A stretch of DNA of 64,000 nucleotides from Anaerolineae bacterium (lineage in GTDB: Bacteria; Chloroflexota; Anaerolineae; Anaerolineales; Anaerolineaceae). Shown piece by piece: positions 43,326-52,454 of this stretch (positions are counted from its first letter, which is position 1; each line of letters opens with the position of its first letter). The notes beneath the pieces are model-generated. The model did not search any database. It had not been told where the DNA came from and saw only the letters and a program-made list of their open reading frames with translations. Made by a program: the position numbers and the translations under genes. The DNA lies in NCBI GenBank assembly GCA_013178185.1, contig JABLXC010000019.1, forward strand, positions 33,766-97,765. The letters are read 5' to 3'.

Positions 43326-45561
43326 ATTTGTTTTCTTTCCAAAAAGCTTGCATGGCAACCAGCGGCAGGGCAGGCTGGGATTCTTGCTGTCCCGCTGCTG
43401 ACCGACCGGTATTCCAGGTGATGATCAGCTCCTTACGGGCGCGTGTGATCGCTACAAACAAAACTCTTAATCGTTCGGCGGCATAATCCAGACGGGCCTG
43501 GTAGGTGGCTTCTTCTTCTGTGTAGAAGTTGATCGCATTTCCTTTTAGCAGAGCGCTAAACATGGAAAGCGCTTCTGCTTGGAGGTTAATCTTACCGCGC
43601 ACGAACCATTTTTCGGATATGAACGAGTCATAGGGCATCGCAGAAGGAAAGTCATAATTGTTGACAGACATCAAATAGACGCGGTCCCACTCCAATCCTT
43701 TGGCTTTGTGGATTGTGGCAACAACGATTTCGCCGGGGTGATCGTCCGGATTGAAACCGGTATCCTCCTCGCTGAATCCGAGGAATTTGCGCTGGTTTTT
43801 GGCAATAGCTTCGAGTTCGTAATGGAACTGCTCGAGATGCCAATCCGGATGATTTTGGGCGGCTGATTCCAGCAGCAGGGCGAGCTTATGCGCCAGGGCA
43901 AGGTCACCGGATTCTTTGAAAATATCTTGTGATATTGTGAGGAGCAACTCATCGATAGGGAGCAAAGTGGCTGCCTGCCACCTCTGGATGAAAGCGCGGA
44001 ACAGCTCTAGCTCTTCCAGTAGGGTCTGCGGCGCGCCAGCTTTCGCAAGTTCAGCCAGCCAGTCACGATCGGCGTAGGGCCACAGATAATCTTCCAGGTT
44101 TTTGCAGTCTGACAGGGCGTTCGCAATAGCTGCGATAGTGTCTTTGTGCTCATTGGGTTCGTTTTGCCGGGACCGGATCAACTGGTACGCTGAGGCGAGT
44201 AGACCGGCAGAAGTTGGGTTTGCCAACGCTTTCAGGATGGACGATAGAATTTCTGCAGCCTGGCGGGTGGAAAGGGTGGAGCGAAGGAGTTCGATATATG
44301 GGAGCCCACGCTTTTTTAGTTCTTCTACAACCCTCGCACCGCGTTCGTTGCGAGGGACAAGGATGGCTACTGTGTTTTCTTTGTGTTCTGGCAGCCAGCG
44401 TTCGATGGAGTCGATGACGATTTTTAACTCCTGTTCGGGGGAATATTTTTTTTCCCAGAGATAGATTGCGTTCGGGTCATCCGGGGGATTAGGCTGGGGG
44501 TCTCCGTGGGGCGCTGGTTCGATGAGGGGCAGGCTTAATGCATCCCGAAGTTCGGGGTGGGGATGGGCGGTGTTGGTCCAATGAATGAGATGATTTGCCA
44601 ATCGGATGATACTATGGGTCGAGCGGCCGGAACTGGATAGGGGGCAATATTCGACGCCAGGCTCCTGGATGAAGCTTTTCAGGTAATTTGGACTGGCCGT
44701 TGTAAAGGTTTCAAAAATGGCCTGGTTGGGGTCGCCGACGCGCACCCAATTGCCATCTTCGCCTGCGAGGGCGCGCAAAATTTGCTCTTGAAGCCGGCTG
44801 CTATCTTGCGCTTCATCCTCAAGGATGTAAGGCCAACGATATCGCAGCCTTTCCAGGTAAGCCTGATCACTTTGAATCGCATCCAGAGCCAGCCAGATCA
44901 AATCGTCAAAATCCACAGCGCTGCGGTAAGACAGGGCTTGCTGATAATCGGCGTATACCTGGCACCCCAGTTCGAGGAGATCGTTTTCCCATCCCAATTG
45001 ATCGATTCTCTGCCTGATCTCGAATGGGGAAATTCTCATATCTTTGGAGAGGCGGATGATGCTACGGGCGATATCCACGGTGAGAGCGTGCCAGTCATTC
45101 ATAAGTTTATGGTTGTTGAATGGGTTGTCCTCAGGATTGGAATAATTCGATATAAACTGAGGGTTAGCCCTGAGCCAGGCTGTGGCGGCGCTTTTGAGGA
45201 TGTTTTCGCTCTCGCGCTCATCGATGATTTGAAACTGATCGGATAAGCCTGCAAGGTCGGGACGTTCACGGATGATGTCGTAGGCAAGACCATGCAAGGT
45301 GCGGACGCGGTAACCCATACCGGGCAATAATCCGCTTTTGCCTAAAATGCTCTTAATGCGGCCGACAAAGTTTTCAACAGCAGAATTTACCAGCGTGACC
45401 ACCAGAACTTCCTGGTTATCCCCGATGTATCCTTCTGCGATGAGTTGGGCGGCCAAATGGCTGAGCGTTTGCGTCTTGCCGCTGCCCGGCACAGCCGAAA
45501 CACCCATCTTTCCACGACGAAAGCGGATCACCTCAGCTTGTTGGGGACGAGGCTTAAACAA
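43309..45561 (-). CDS. UvrD/AddA-like superfamily 1 DNA helicase
   Basis: 750 residues. Helicase motifs: the Q motif near PRPQQAEVIRF, Walker A VPGSGKT (24-30), RTLHGLAYDII (Ia/Ib area), DFDDLI, Walker B EDEAQDSS, VGDPNQAIF, the HKAKGLEWDRVYL (motif V) segment and FVAITRARKEL (motif VI). The last 30 residues carry no nuclease domain, unlike AddA or RecB. It overlaps the AddB-like gene by 8 bases and the nuclease gene by 17, so it is likely a subunit of a complex with both. Confidence 0.92.
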   Translation of the reverse strand: MFKPRPQQAEVIRFRRGKMGVSAVPGSGKTQTLSHLAAQLIAEGYIGDNQEVLVVTLVNSAVENFVGRIKSILGKSGLLPGMGYRVRTLHGLAYDIIRERPDLAGLSDQFQIIDERESENILKSAATAWLRANPQFISNYSNPEDNPFNNHKLMNDWHALTVDIARSIIRLSKDMRISPFEIRQRIDQLGWENDLLELGCQVYADYQQALSYRSAVDFDDLIWLALDAIQSDQAYLERLRYRWPYILEDEAQDSSRLQEQILRALAGEDGNWVRVGDPNQAIFETFTTASPNYLKSFIQEPGVEYCPLSSSGRSTHSIIRLANHLIHWTNTAHPHPELRDALSLPLIEPAPHGDPQPNPPDDPNAIYLWEKKYSPEQELKIVIDSIERWLPEHKENTVAILVPRNERGARVVEELKKRGLPYIELLRSTLSTRQAAEILSSILKALANPTSAGLLASAYQLIRSRQNEPNEHKDTIAAIANALSDCKNLEDYLWPYADRDWLAELAKAGAPQTLLEELELFRAFIQRWQAATLLPIDELLLTISQDIFKESGDLALAHKLALLLESAAQNHPDWHLEQFHYELEAIAKNQRKFLGFSEEDTGFNPDDHPGEIVVATIHKAKGLEWDRVYLMSVNNYDFPSAMPYDSFISEKWFVRGKINLQAEALSMFSALLKGNAINFYTEEEATYQARLDYAAERLRVLFVAITRARKELIITWNTGRSAAGQQESQPALPLVAMQAFWKENKYATSS

Positions 45562-47671
45562 GGAAAACCTCCGCAGGATTGGGAAGGCGCCGCAAGATCG
45601 ATTGGACGGCTTGTAAAAGCTGGCCGCGCGCTTCGTCCCCTTGTTGATTTACACGCGAAATACAGAGATAAACCCTTTCAGAACAGCGGCTGACCAGGCC
45701 ACTGACCAGCCTTGCGGCTATTTCCAGATTGTAGTTTTGTTCCTCGATATCCGTCCAAGCACTGGCTGAGGGCCAGCGCCTGCTGAGCACAATGGGATGC
45801 GTGAGCGGTTGGTAGAGTCTTTCCCACCAACCCTGGCTGCTGATATCGAGCCAGAACTGAAACCGAGAACTCCGGTTAGACATCAAGAAGGTATACGCCG
45901 GGGCGATCAAGACGGCATTTGAGGCGGATGTTTCCCAGCTCTGTAAGTATTGCGCCGCAACGACGCCGTCTGCTACCATCTGGGTATATTCTTTGCCGAT
46001 GTGTTCGATTTCTGTGGCCAGAGCGTTGCTAACAACCTGGCGAAATTTTTGAATCGATTCGATCAAACGTGCCGCTACGGCGGCAGCATCCAGGTTGGTA
46101 TGGAAACCAAAACCGGGCTGCGAGAGGAGTTCGCCAAAGAAACGGCTGAGAAAAACATCCAGTTCCTGTGGTTCACCGGCTCGATATTCCTCCAGCCAAA
46201 GCCGAATTTTCTCGAACCTTTCACCAACCCAGAAGCTGATGCGTTCTTGTTTTTCGGGTTGAATGCGGTCGAAGGAAGAGAAGCCTTCTTCCCAGCGGTT
46301 GGGGCGGAAACAAATGCGCGAGAGCAAGTCGGCTCGCACGAGATCGAGATCCTGAATGGCAACCATGAGCGCTTGCCTGATTTCGGACTGGCTGCAAGGG
46401 ATTTTCCATTGTGGGTGTGCCAATTTTGCCAGAGCGAGGAGGCAGTTCGTCGCCGGTTCGTCTTTTAAGCTTCGAGAGGGGCGATGTGATTGGGCAGGGA
46501 TACCGAGCGACTCCAGCCGGCTCATCACGGAAAATCTCAATGAATCGCTGATGTAAGGTGCCAGGATAACGATCTCTCCGGGGCTGGCTTGCCCGCCATC
46601 TATCAGGGAATAAATTTCCTGGCAGACCCTTCTGATCATTTCCGGGTAGAAATTTTGGTGCGCAATTTTCACTGCTTTGGTAAGGGCAGGATCTGGAACG
46701 CTACCGGGAGTTTTGAGACAATTTACCAGCGAATCCCGAAGAGCGATGAGAGGGGGCGGGGTGTTCCACAAATGGCTGAGGGCTACTTTGTGCTCACAAG
46801 CCTCATTGAGCGTATAGCCATTCTCCCGGTCTGCGCCCAGAAAAGTACGGTATCCGCCGTCCAGGTCATAAATGAGCCAGGCCGAATCGAAACTGGGTAG
46901 CCATTGCTTGATAATATCCTGGAAGAGGGGGATGTCTTCTTCAAGGTTCTCGTAGACCAGGTGGCGATAGCTTTGCATGAGGTAGTGCTGGCAGAGGGGG
47001 GAAGGCCAGAGCAGTTGAGTAAAAATCTCAACCTGAAGCGAGAAATCAAGCAGATTATTTTCAAGGCAGAAGACCCGGAAGCGACTGGCGCACTCCTGGG
47101 CTTCGTCGTACACGTGATGCTGGGCAGGCTCTCCTACCCAGGCCGCCTTAAGCCGCTCGCCGATCTGGGTGTGAGGGAAACCGGCACCGGCGGCCTTGTT
47201 GAGATTGTCGATGATCTGGCTGTATAACCTGTTTCGGTCTATGGTGATGGTGTTGAAATAGCCTTTTTCGATCAAAGGGCGAACCAGGCGGGCCATGTAA
47301 TACTGGGATGTTTCAAGGGTCAAAAAAACGGGAGGCGCTTCAGGGTTCTTAAAACCAGCCTGGTGGGCGATCAAGGGCCAAAAGAGGGCAATGACGCGGC
47401 GAGCCAGTCCTCCCAGCGTTGCCAGCACGGCTGAGCCGCCCGGGGGCGTCTCTATTGATTGCACTGTCTGAAAATAGGGCAGTAAAAGTGTTCGCTGAGG
47501 CGCCAACAGCAAGATGGTCTCCGCTGGAATGCCCTCTTTTAGCATGCGTTCATAGCGGGCCAGGGCGGCGGTGGTTTTTCCGGCGCCTGCCGGCCCTTCC
47601 AGAAATATGCTGCCTGAAAATGGAAGGTTGACCAGATCAGTCTGTTCTCTTGAGAGGACGCGAGCGTTCAT
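45554..47671 (-). CDS. AddB-like SF1-type ATPase subunit
   Basis: 705 residues. Walker A GPAGAGKTTAAL (26-37) and a Walker-B-like HLVYENLEED (about 237-246) frame a divergent SF1 core; LLLAPQRTLLLPYF and IVILAPYISDSLRF match the corresponding AddB/RecC-like segments. Helicase motifs beyond these are weak, and there is no C-terminal nuclease domain or Cys staple, which is instead the separate gene two places down. I infer an AddB-type partner of the UvrD-like helicase that it overlaps. Similar two-ATPase-plus-nuclease sets occur in other phyla but I cannot name this family exactly. Confidence 0.75.
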   Translation of the reverse strand: MNARVLSREQTDLVNLPFSGSIFLEGPAGAGKTTAALARYERMLKEGIPAETILLLAPQRTLLLPYFQTVQSIETPPGGSAVLATLGGLARRVIALFWPLIAHQAGFKNPEAPPVFLTLETSQYYMARLVRPLIEKGYFNTITIDRNRLYSQIIDNLNKAAGAGFPHTQIGERLKAAWVGEPAQHHVYDEAQECASRFRVFCLENNLLDFSLQVEIFTQLLWPSPLCQHYLMQSYRHLVYENLEEDIPLFQDIIKQWLPSFDSAWLIYDLDGGYRTFLGADRENGYTLNEACEHKVALSHLWNTPPPLIALRDSLVNCLKTPGSVPDPALTKAVKIAHQNFYPEMIRRVCQEIYSLIDGGQASPGEIVILAPYISDSLRFSVMSRLESLGIPAQSHRPSRSLKDEPATNCLLALAKLAHPQWKIPCSQSEIRQALMVAIQDLDLVRADLLSRICFRPNRWEEGFSSFDRIQPEKQERISFWVGERFEKIRLWLEEYRAGEPQELDVFLSRFFGELLSQPGFGFHTNLDAAAVAARLIESIQKFRQVVSNALATEIEHIGKEYTQMVADGVVAAQYLQSWETSASNAVLIAPAYTFLMSNRSSRFQFWLDISSQGWWERLYQPLTHPIVLSRRWPSASAWTDIEEQNYNLEIAARLVSGLVSRCSERVYLCISRVNQQGDEARGQLLQAVQSILRRLPNPAEVFLV

Positions 47672-47681
47672 TGCTTAAGTG

Positions 47682-48260
47682 TTAAGCGAAGTCCGATTGG
47701 GCGATATAGAGAAGCAGGTCTCGCGCGAGCAAGGTGTCTGCGATAGCTCGATGAGCGTTTGGAAGGCTGAGCCCACTTGAACGACCAGCTTCTTCCAGTG
47801 AGAAATAGCGGTATGCGCCCCGGCGAGGATCCCACTCGGATCGGAATTGGGCATAGAGCTTCATGATGCAAAACATCTTCAGATTCTCTTTCCATGCGAG
47901 ACCATATTGGGTTAGCGAGTTTTGAAGGATGCGAAGGTCGTAATCGGCGTTATAGGTTGCAATGATGCGGTTGAGCACAAGCTCTCGAACAACTGGCCAA
48001 ATGGTTGGCCAGGCGCGGCTACCTTTCACCATTTCATTGTCAATATTATGAATGGCGATCGCCTCTGGCGGGATTGGCCTGGCTGGTCGAACGAGCGTCT
48101 CAAACAGGACCGTACCATCGTGATCCACGATCCCGATCTCGACGATTTCGGCGCTGTTGCTCAGTCCCGTTGTTTCGGTATCCAGGTATACCGGGTACTG
48201 CGCCAGAATCTGGCGGGCGGTTTGAATAGCCATCAGCCGAGGAGTAAGTTTTGCATTCAT
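47682..48260 (-). CDS. DnaQ-like 3'-5' exonuclease
   Basis: 192 residues from the ATG at 48260; a TTG at 48275 would add five residues and the choice is uncertain. The DEDDh exonuclease motifs are present: YLDTETTGL (Exo I), IATYNADYDLR (Exo II) and HRAIADTLLAR (Exo III with His). It may proofread or trim DNA ends. It lies 10 bases upstream of the AddB-like gene, on the same strand, and heads the run exonuclease, AddB-like, helicase, nuclease, RecJ. Confidence 0.88.
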   Translation of the reverse strand: MNAKLTPRLMAIQTARQILAQYPVYLDTETTGLSNSAEIVEIGIVDHDGTVLFETLVRPARPIPPEAIAIHNIDNEMVKGSRAWPTIWPVVRELVLNRIIATYNADYDLRILQNSLTQYGLAWKENLKMFCIMKLYAQFRSEWDPRRGAYRYFSLEEAGRSSGLSLPNAHRAIADTLLARDLLLYIAQSDFA

Positions 48261-48279
48261 TTCTGGGTTAACCAACCTT

Positions 48280-49119
48280 CTAGGGATTGAGCCAATAGGC
48301 TATTTCTTCCATTTGAACCGTAAAATTGCCGCTGAAACCGCCGATGAATGCACCAAAGAAGCCAGAAGCCATCCCGCTGTCTTCTATTTCTTTTATCAGG
48401 TTGCCGTTAATGTACAGTTTGAAGTTTTGGCCTTTCGCCATTACCCCCAGACGGTTTGCCTGTCCGGGGCCTAAAAGGATATTGGTATCCGGAGTCAAAT
48501 TGACCAAAGTGTTGGTGCCGTTCGCATCCCAACGCGAAAAGCTGTACCGGCCGTCGCAGGTAACACCAAAATAATACCCGTATCCAGTGTCATAATTGGG
48601 AGCGCGGAACACCAGACCATACTGGTCAGAGGCTGTGCAATTGACGGTGCGAAAGGTGGCGCCCAGGTAGGCATTAGACAATTCCGGAGGCCGTACCCGC
48701 CAGGTGCGCCAGCCTACAGTGCTGAAACTGGTCATGATCATGGCGCCGTCGCTGACCACAATCTTTGCGGCGTCATCCTCGTAACCGCCGGCAAGACCAA
48801 AACCCTGGGGGCTGTCCAGCGTATCCAATTTTGTGGGCGTCCCCAGCCAGGATTTTGGATCCCCCGGGGGCGTGGGGGATGGGCTAGCTGTGCTCGTCGG
48901 CGTTTCATTTACGAGTTGGGGGGTTGTGCTTTGCGCCGGGATGGGGCCAGCGCCATGTGTTGGGAGTGGCGTCTTGCTTGGGAGCGCGACCAGGGTTTCA
49001 GCAACGGTTGTACCAATGAAATCTACCGTGGGAGTGACTTTTTTGGAATTCGGGAGATTACAGGCTGGTAATAAAAACAAGACCAGGAGCGATATAAACC
49101 AACGCGAGATGCGCATCAT
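48280..49119 (-). CDS. Lipoprotein with concanavalin-like C-terminal domain
   Basis: 279 residues. A signal peptide ends in the lipobox LLPAC (Cys about 20); a Thr/Pro/Ser-rich spacer follows (about 50-90), then a beta-rich domain (about 95-279) with YGLVFRAPNYDTGYGYYFGVTCDGRYSF, RLGVMAKGQNFKLYINGNLI and a closing strand, which resembles the laminin-G/DUF1080-type jelly roll that binds sugars. It should be anchored outside the cell. The binding partner is unknown. Confidence 0.82.
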   Translation of the reverse strand: MMRISRWFISLLVLFLLPACNLPNSKKVTPTVDFIGTTVAETLVALPSKTPLPTHGAGPIPAQSTTPQLVNETPTSTASPSPTPPGDPKSWLGTPTKLDTLDSPQGFGLAGGYEDDAAKIVVSDGAMIMTSFSTVGWRTWRVRPPELSNAYLGATFRTVNCTASDQYGLVFRAPNYDTGYGYYFGVTCDGRYSFSRWDANGTNTLVNLTPDTNILLGPGQANRLGVMAKGQNFKLYINGNLIKEIEDSGMASGFFGAFIGGFSGNFTVQMEEIAYWLNP

Positions 49120-49334
49120 AGTTATCCTTTTTTATGTTTCCAGGTTTTATAGAATTTTATCTTAAAATTCTCAAGGCGGTTTTGAGGACTTGTTGTTTTC
49201 CAGTGCTATGTCCCTTTAAGACCGATCCGGCAGGAACGGACTTCTCGAAAGATCGCCTGGATATAACCTGGATTCGACAATGAGAATGTGCCAGGCTTGA
49301 AGGAACGTTATTGTATAATTTGAAGCATTGAGCG
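49120..49334. other. Intergenic region between divergent genes
   Basis: 215 bases between the start of the lipoprotein gene (minus) and the baseplate-J-like gene (plus). It must hold both promoters. Only a -10 box for the plus-strand gene is clear. I see no RNA gene or repeat. Confidence 0.5.
49314..49319 (+). promoter_or_regulatory. Candidate -10 element of the baseplate-J-like/ruvX/mltG operon
   Basis: Perfect TATAAT ending 15 bases before the ATG at 49335, so the message would have a leader of less than 10 bases. No acceptable -35 and no strong ribosome site are seen. Confidence 0.35.
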
Positions 49335-50831
49335 ATGAAAACTCTCACCCTTCACCTTGAAAGCCATGACGATGTGGCATCCACTATTGATAAGATTTCC
49401 TGGGGCCGGGCTCGTAGGTTTTTGCTGGTGTGGCCCAAAAACAGCCGGTTGATGCGGTCCAGGCTGGATCTGGTCCTGATCCAGCGCCATTGTATACGGT
49501 TGGGCGCTCAGCTTGGCATTATCACTCAAGATCCTGATGTCGAAGAGGATGCGAAGCAACTGGGAATCCCTGTTTTTCATTCTGTCAGCCAGGCGAACCT
49601 CTCGCCCTGGCGGCGGAAGCGATCTAAACGTCGAAGCTTTTTCCGGCGTCCCGCCAGAACTTTCCAACGAAATGAGCTCGAAGCGTTTTTTAAGGAAAAG
49701 GTTGTTAACTTAAAAAAAGAGGGATGGTATCGTAAGCCCGTTTTCGCGAGCGGCGTTCTGTCCGTGTTCGTACTCCTTTTATTCTTTTTGCCAAGCGCGA
49801 ATATTACTCTGGCGCTGGCTGAAAGTGAGCAGAATCTCAGGCTGCAAGTTTGGGCAAGCCCGGATATCCCTGCACCGAATCTCAGCGGTGGAATACCTAC
49901 GACCATCGGCACGGTGATCGTGGAAGGCCAGGATCAGATTGAAACGACCGGCAGCGTTTCATTCCCAGACCGATTTGCGGTTGGGCAAATTGTCCTGACC
50001 AACCTGACAGACCAGGTTGTGATTGCGCCGGCCGGTACGGTTGTTCTTACCTTGGGCGATCCGGCAATCCAGTTTCTGACCGAAAGAGAGGTGCGCGTGC
50101 CAGCCGGCATTGGCGAAAGCGCAGCGGTGGCCATCCGGGCACAGCAGCCAGGTCGGGTTGGCAATGTTGCGGCGGGACAAATCAGGGCTATTGCAGGTTT
50201 GATTGGATCGAACTTGCTGGTGGAGAATCCTGAGCCGACTTCTGGGGGGGCGGATATTATGGGACCCGCGCCATCCGAACAGGACTATGAAAACCTGCGG
50301 GCGCGTTTGCTCTCCTCTTTAGAACAGACCGCCTTTAAAGATATCGTGGCGAATGCGGGAACGGATAAGCGTCTCCTCCCACAAACATTAAAGCTAGAGA
50401 AAGTGCTCGAGGAGGAACGGCAGCCTGCAATCGGCCAGGCTGGAGACCGGTTGATCTTGCGTTTGCGGGTTGAATATTCGGCCTGGTATATTGCGCCGGA
50501 AGATCTGGAGACGATGGTCAGCACCGTCCTTGATGCCGGTCTGGTGGAAGAGTATGTTGCTGTTCCGGGTTCACTACAAATTCTCGAAACAACCGAGCCG
50601 GTGATTGAGCAAGAAAGAGTTGGGTGGGAGGTGCTCGCCAGCCGGAAAATTCGATCGGACTTAAAAAAGGAAGAAGTGATTACGGCGATTTTGGGAAAAT
50701 CGCGCCAGGCTGCTGAGGAGTTAATTTCCAGGAGGCTAAATTTGAAAAGCCAACCCATCATTCGTTTCTATCCAGGCTGGTGGCCGCGCCTTCCCTATTT
50801 GCCCTTTCAGATTCGAGTTGATGTGCAATGA
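49335..50831 (+). CDS. Membrane protein with baseplate-J-like domain
   Basis: 498 residues. A cytoplasmic N-terminal part (1-135) with an alpha/beta pattern and a basic Arg/Lys stretch (about 92-110, RRKRSKRRSFFRRPAR) precedes a single membrane helix (about 138-157). The outer part (160-498) contains the baseplate-J-like core: GQIVLTNLTDQVVIAPAGTVV, a VRVPAGIGESAAVAIRAQQPGRVGNV segment and a long alpha/beta end. This domain is best known from phage and T6SS baseplates, but single-gene membrane versions occur in Chloroflexota and other bacteria without any phage genes. It overlaps ruvX by 4 bases. Function unknown. Confidence 0.78.
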   Translation: MKTLTLHLESHDDVASTIDKISWGRARRFLLVWPKNSRLMRSRLDLVLIQRHCIRLGAQLGIITQDPDVEEDAKQLGIPVFHSVSQANLSPWRRKRSKRRSFFRRPARTFQRNELEAFFKEKVVNLKKEGWYRKPVFASGVLSVFVLLLFFLPSANITLALAESEQNLRLQVWASPDIPAPNLSGGIPTTIGTVIVEGQDQIETTGSVSFPDRFAVGQIVLTNLTDQVVIAPAGTVVLTLGDPAIQFLTEREVRVPAGIGESAAVAIRAQQPGRVGNVAAGQIRAIAGLIGSNLLVENPEPTSGGADIMGPAPSEQDYENLRARLLSSLEQTAFKDIVANAGTDKRLLPQTLKLEKVLEEERQPAIGQAGDRLILRLRVEYSAWYIAPEDLETMVSTVLDAGLVEEYVAVPGSLQILETTEPVIEQERVGWEVLASRKIRSDLKKEEVITAILGKSRQAAEELISRRLNLKSQPIIRFYPGWWPRLPYLPFQIRVDVQ

Positions 50832-51250
50832 CGGGACGGATCCTGGGTGTTGATCCCGGTGAAAAAAATATCGGGGTGGCCATCAGCGATCCAACGGGCA
50901 CCATCGCAAGCCCTTTAACGGTGCTAAGGCATATTTCGCGACTGGTGGATGCAGGCCTGATTGCTGAGCTGGCACGGGAACATGGCGCGATAAAAATAGT
51001 GGTTGGGCAACCTCTGGATAGCAGCGGAAAAGTTGGTCCGCAGGCGCGCAAAACTAGCCGGCTGGCAGAGGCTATCCAATCGCAAACCGATGTCCCGGTG
51101 CTGCTTTGGGATGAGAGTGGCAGCACACAAATTGCTCGAGAAGCCCGCATCCAGATGAAGGTGCGGCACAAGGATCGCAAGGGGCATTTGGATCAGATGG
51201 CGGCGGTCGTCATCTTACAATCCTTTCTGGATGCTCATGCCATCCCGTGA
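50828..51250 (+). CDS. ruvX: YqgF/RuvX-type RNase H-like nuclease
   Basis: 140 residues, normal length. The RNase-H fold motifs LGVDPGEKNIGVA (6-18), VVGQPLDSSG and the final HLDQMAAVVILQ with Asp match YqgF. The family takes part in 16S rRNA 5' maturation and is also linked to Holliday-junction cleavage. The start codon overlaps the stop of the upstream gene (ATGA), so it is co-translated with the baseplate-J-like protein; mltG follows after 37 bases, a common neighbour. Confidence 0.92.
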   Translation: MTGRILGVDPGEKNIGVAISDPTGTIASPLTVLRHISRLVDAGLIAELAREHGAIKIVVGQPLDSSGKVGPQARKTSRLAEAIQSQTDVPVLLWDESGSTQIAREARIQMKVRHKDRKGHLDQMAAVVILQSFLDAHAIP

Positions 51251-51287
51251 TCATAGAAAGTTTAAGGATAAATGAGAGGAGTTTTCA

Positions 51288-52424
51288 ATGGCTGGCAGCT
51301 CTGGCAGCTTGAGGATTTTTGTCTTTGTTTTGGTCATCTTGTTCTGCGTTAGCCTGGCCGGATTGGCCTGGGCGGTGCAGGCTGTTCCTCAACAGGCGGC
51401 GCGCGAATTTGGTCCCGCGGATCCGAATTTGACTGCGCTGAAGCGCTTTAGCCTTTCTGTTCAATTGCTGGCGAGACGAGACCAGGTATTGGAGCCAGCC
51501 AACCGGGGGGCAGGTAAGCAACCCGTGGAAATCGAAATGGGGGAGTCTGCTCAAGGCATCGCGGAAAAACTTGAAGCTTTGAAGCTGATTGGTGATTCAG
51601 AGACTTTTCTTTTGTACCTGGTCTATTCGGGCCTGGATAAGACTATCCAGGCGGGCAAGTACCAATTAAGCGCAGCGATGAACCTGGTGGAGATCGCAGA
51701 TGCACTTCAGGATGCTACGCCAAGCGAGGTGCCTTTTGCAATTTTGCCAGGGTGGCGCTTAGAAGAAATTGCTTCTGCTCTTCCAACCTCGGGATTGGAA
51801 ATTTCGCCAGAAGCTTTTCTTGAGATGGCGAAGCAACCGGAATTGTCAGGGCTGCCCAGGGAATGGGTGCGTTCTGCTTCGCTGGAGGGTTTTCTGCTCC
51901 CTGAGACCTACATTTTGCCGAGACGTATCACCGTAAACGAACTGATCGGCGTCTTTGCCAGGCGCTTTCAAGAGGCAATGACCCCAGATTTAGTCAGAGG
52001 CTTTGGATCCCAGGGGCTCGATGTGTTTCAGGCGGTGACACTGGCTTCTATTGTGCAGCGCGAGGCTGTGGTGTCGGAGGAGCAGCCCATGATCGCCTCT
52101 GTGTTCATCAATCGGCTTAATGCCGGGATGTCTTTAGACAGCGATCCTACGGTGCAATATTCTTTGGGTTATTCCTCAGAAAAGCAGACCTGGTGGAAAA
52201 ATCCCCTGTCTTTGGATGACTTGCGAGTGAATTCCCCTTATAACACATACCTCAATGCCGGGCTACCCCCCGGCCCGATCTGTGCCCCCTCTATCACGGC
52301 GTTGACGGCGGTTGCATATCCGGCTCAGACTCCGTATTATTACTTCAGGGCAAAATGTGATGGCTCGGGCCGCCATAGTTTTGCGGTGAATTATCAGGAG
52401 CATATCAATAACGCTTGCCCTTAG
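51288..52424 (+). CDS. mltG: Endolytic murein transglycosylase MltG
   Basis: 378 residues; cuts nascent glycan strands and so terminates chain growth. One N-terminal membrane helix (about 8-29), a LysM-like region (EIEMGESAQGIAEKLEALKLI, about 80-100) and the YceG catalytic domain with LEGFLLPETY (the Glu near 207), ASIVQREA, DPTVQYSLG and SPYNTYLNAGLPPGPI. The sequence is complete. ppgK follows 30 bases later. Confidence 0.94.
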   Translation: MAGSSGSLRIFVFVLVILFCVSLAGLAWAVQAVPQQAAREFGPADPNLTALKRFSLSVQLLARRDQVLEPANRGAGKQPVEIEMGESAQGIAEKLEALKLIGDSETFLLYLVYSGLDKTIQAGKYQLSAAMNLVEIADALQDATPSEVPFAILPGWRLEEIASALPTSGLEISPEAFLEMAKQPELSGLPREWVRSASLEGFLLPETYILPRRITVNELIGVFARRFQEAMTPDLVRGFGSQGLDVFQAVTLASIVQREAVVSEEQPMIASVFINRLNAGMSLDSDPTVQYSLGYSSEKQTWWKNPLSLDDLRVNSPYNTYLNAGLPPGPICAPSITALTAVAYPAQTPYYYFRAKCDGSGRHSFAVNYQEHINNACP

Positions 52425-52454
52425 GAAATTCGTTCAAGCAGGGTGGAGGAGCCT

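Noticed and set aside
42732..43421. Long plus-strand open frame (229 codons)
   Set aside because: Antisense to the Fe-S nuclease gene; no family, no ribosome site.
42486..48260. Anti-phage defence system (helicase plus nuclease)
   Set aside because: Neighbours are RecJ and housekeeping genes, there are no mobile elements, and the motifs fit end resection (AddAB-like) better than known defence families.
49335..50831. Prophage or T6SS remnant
   Set aside because: No other phage, tail or secretion gene is near; the gene is in a conserved-looking row with ruvX and mltG.
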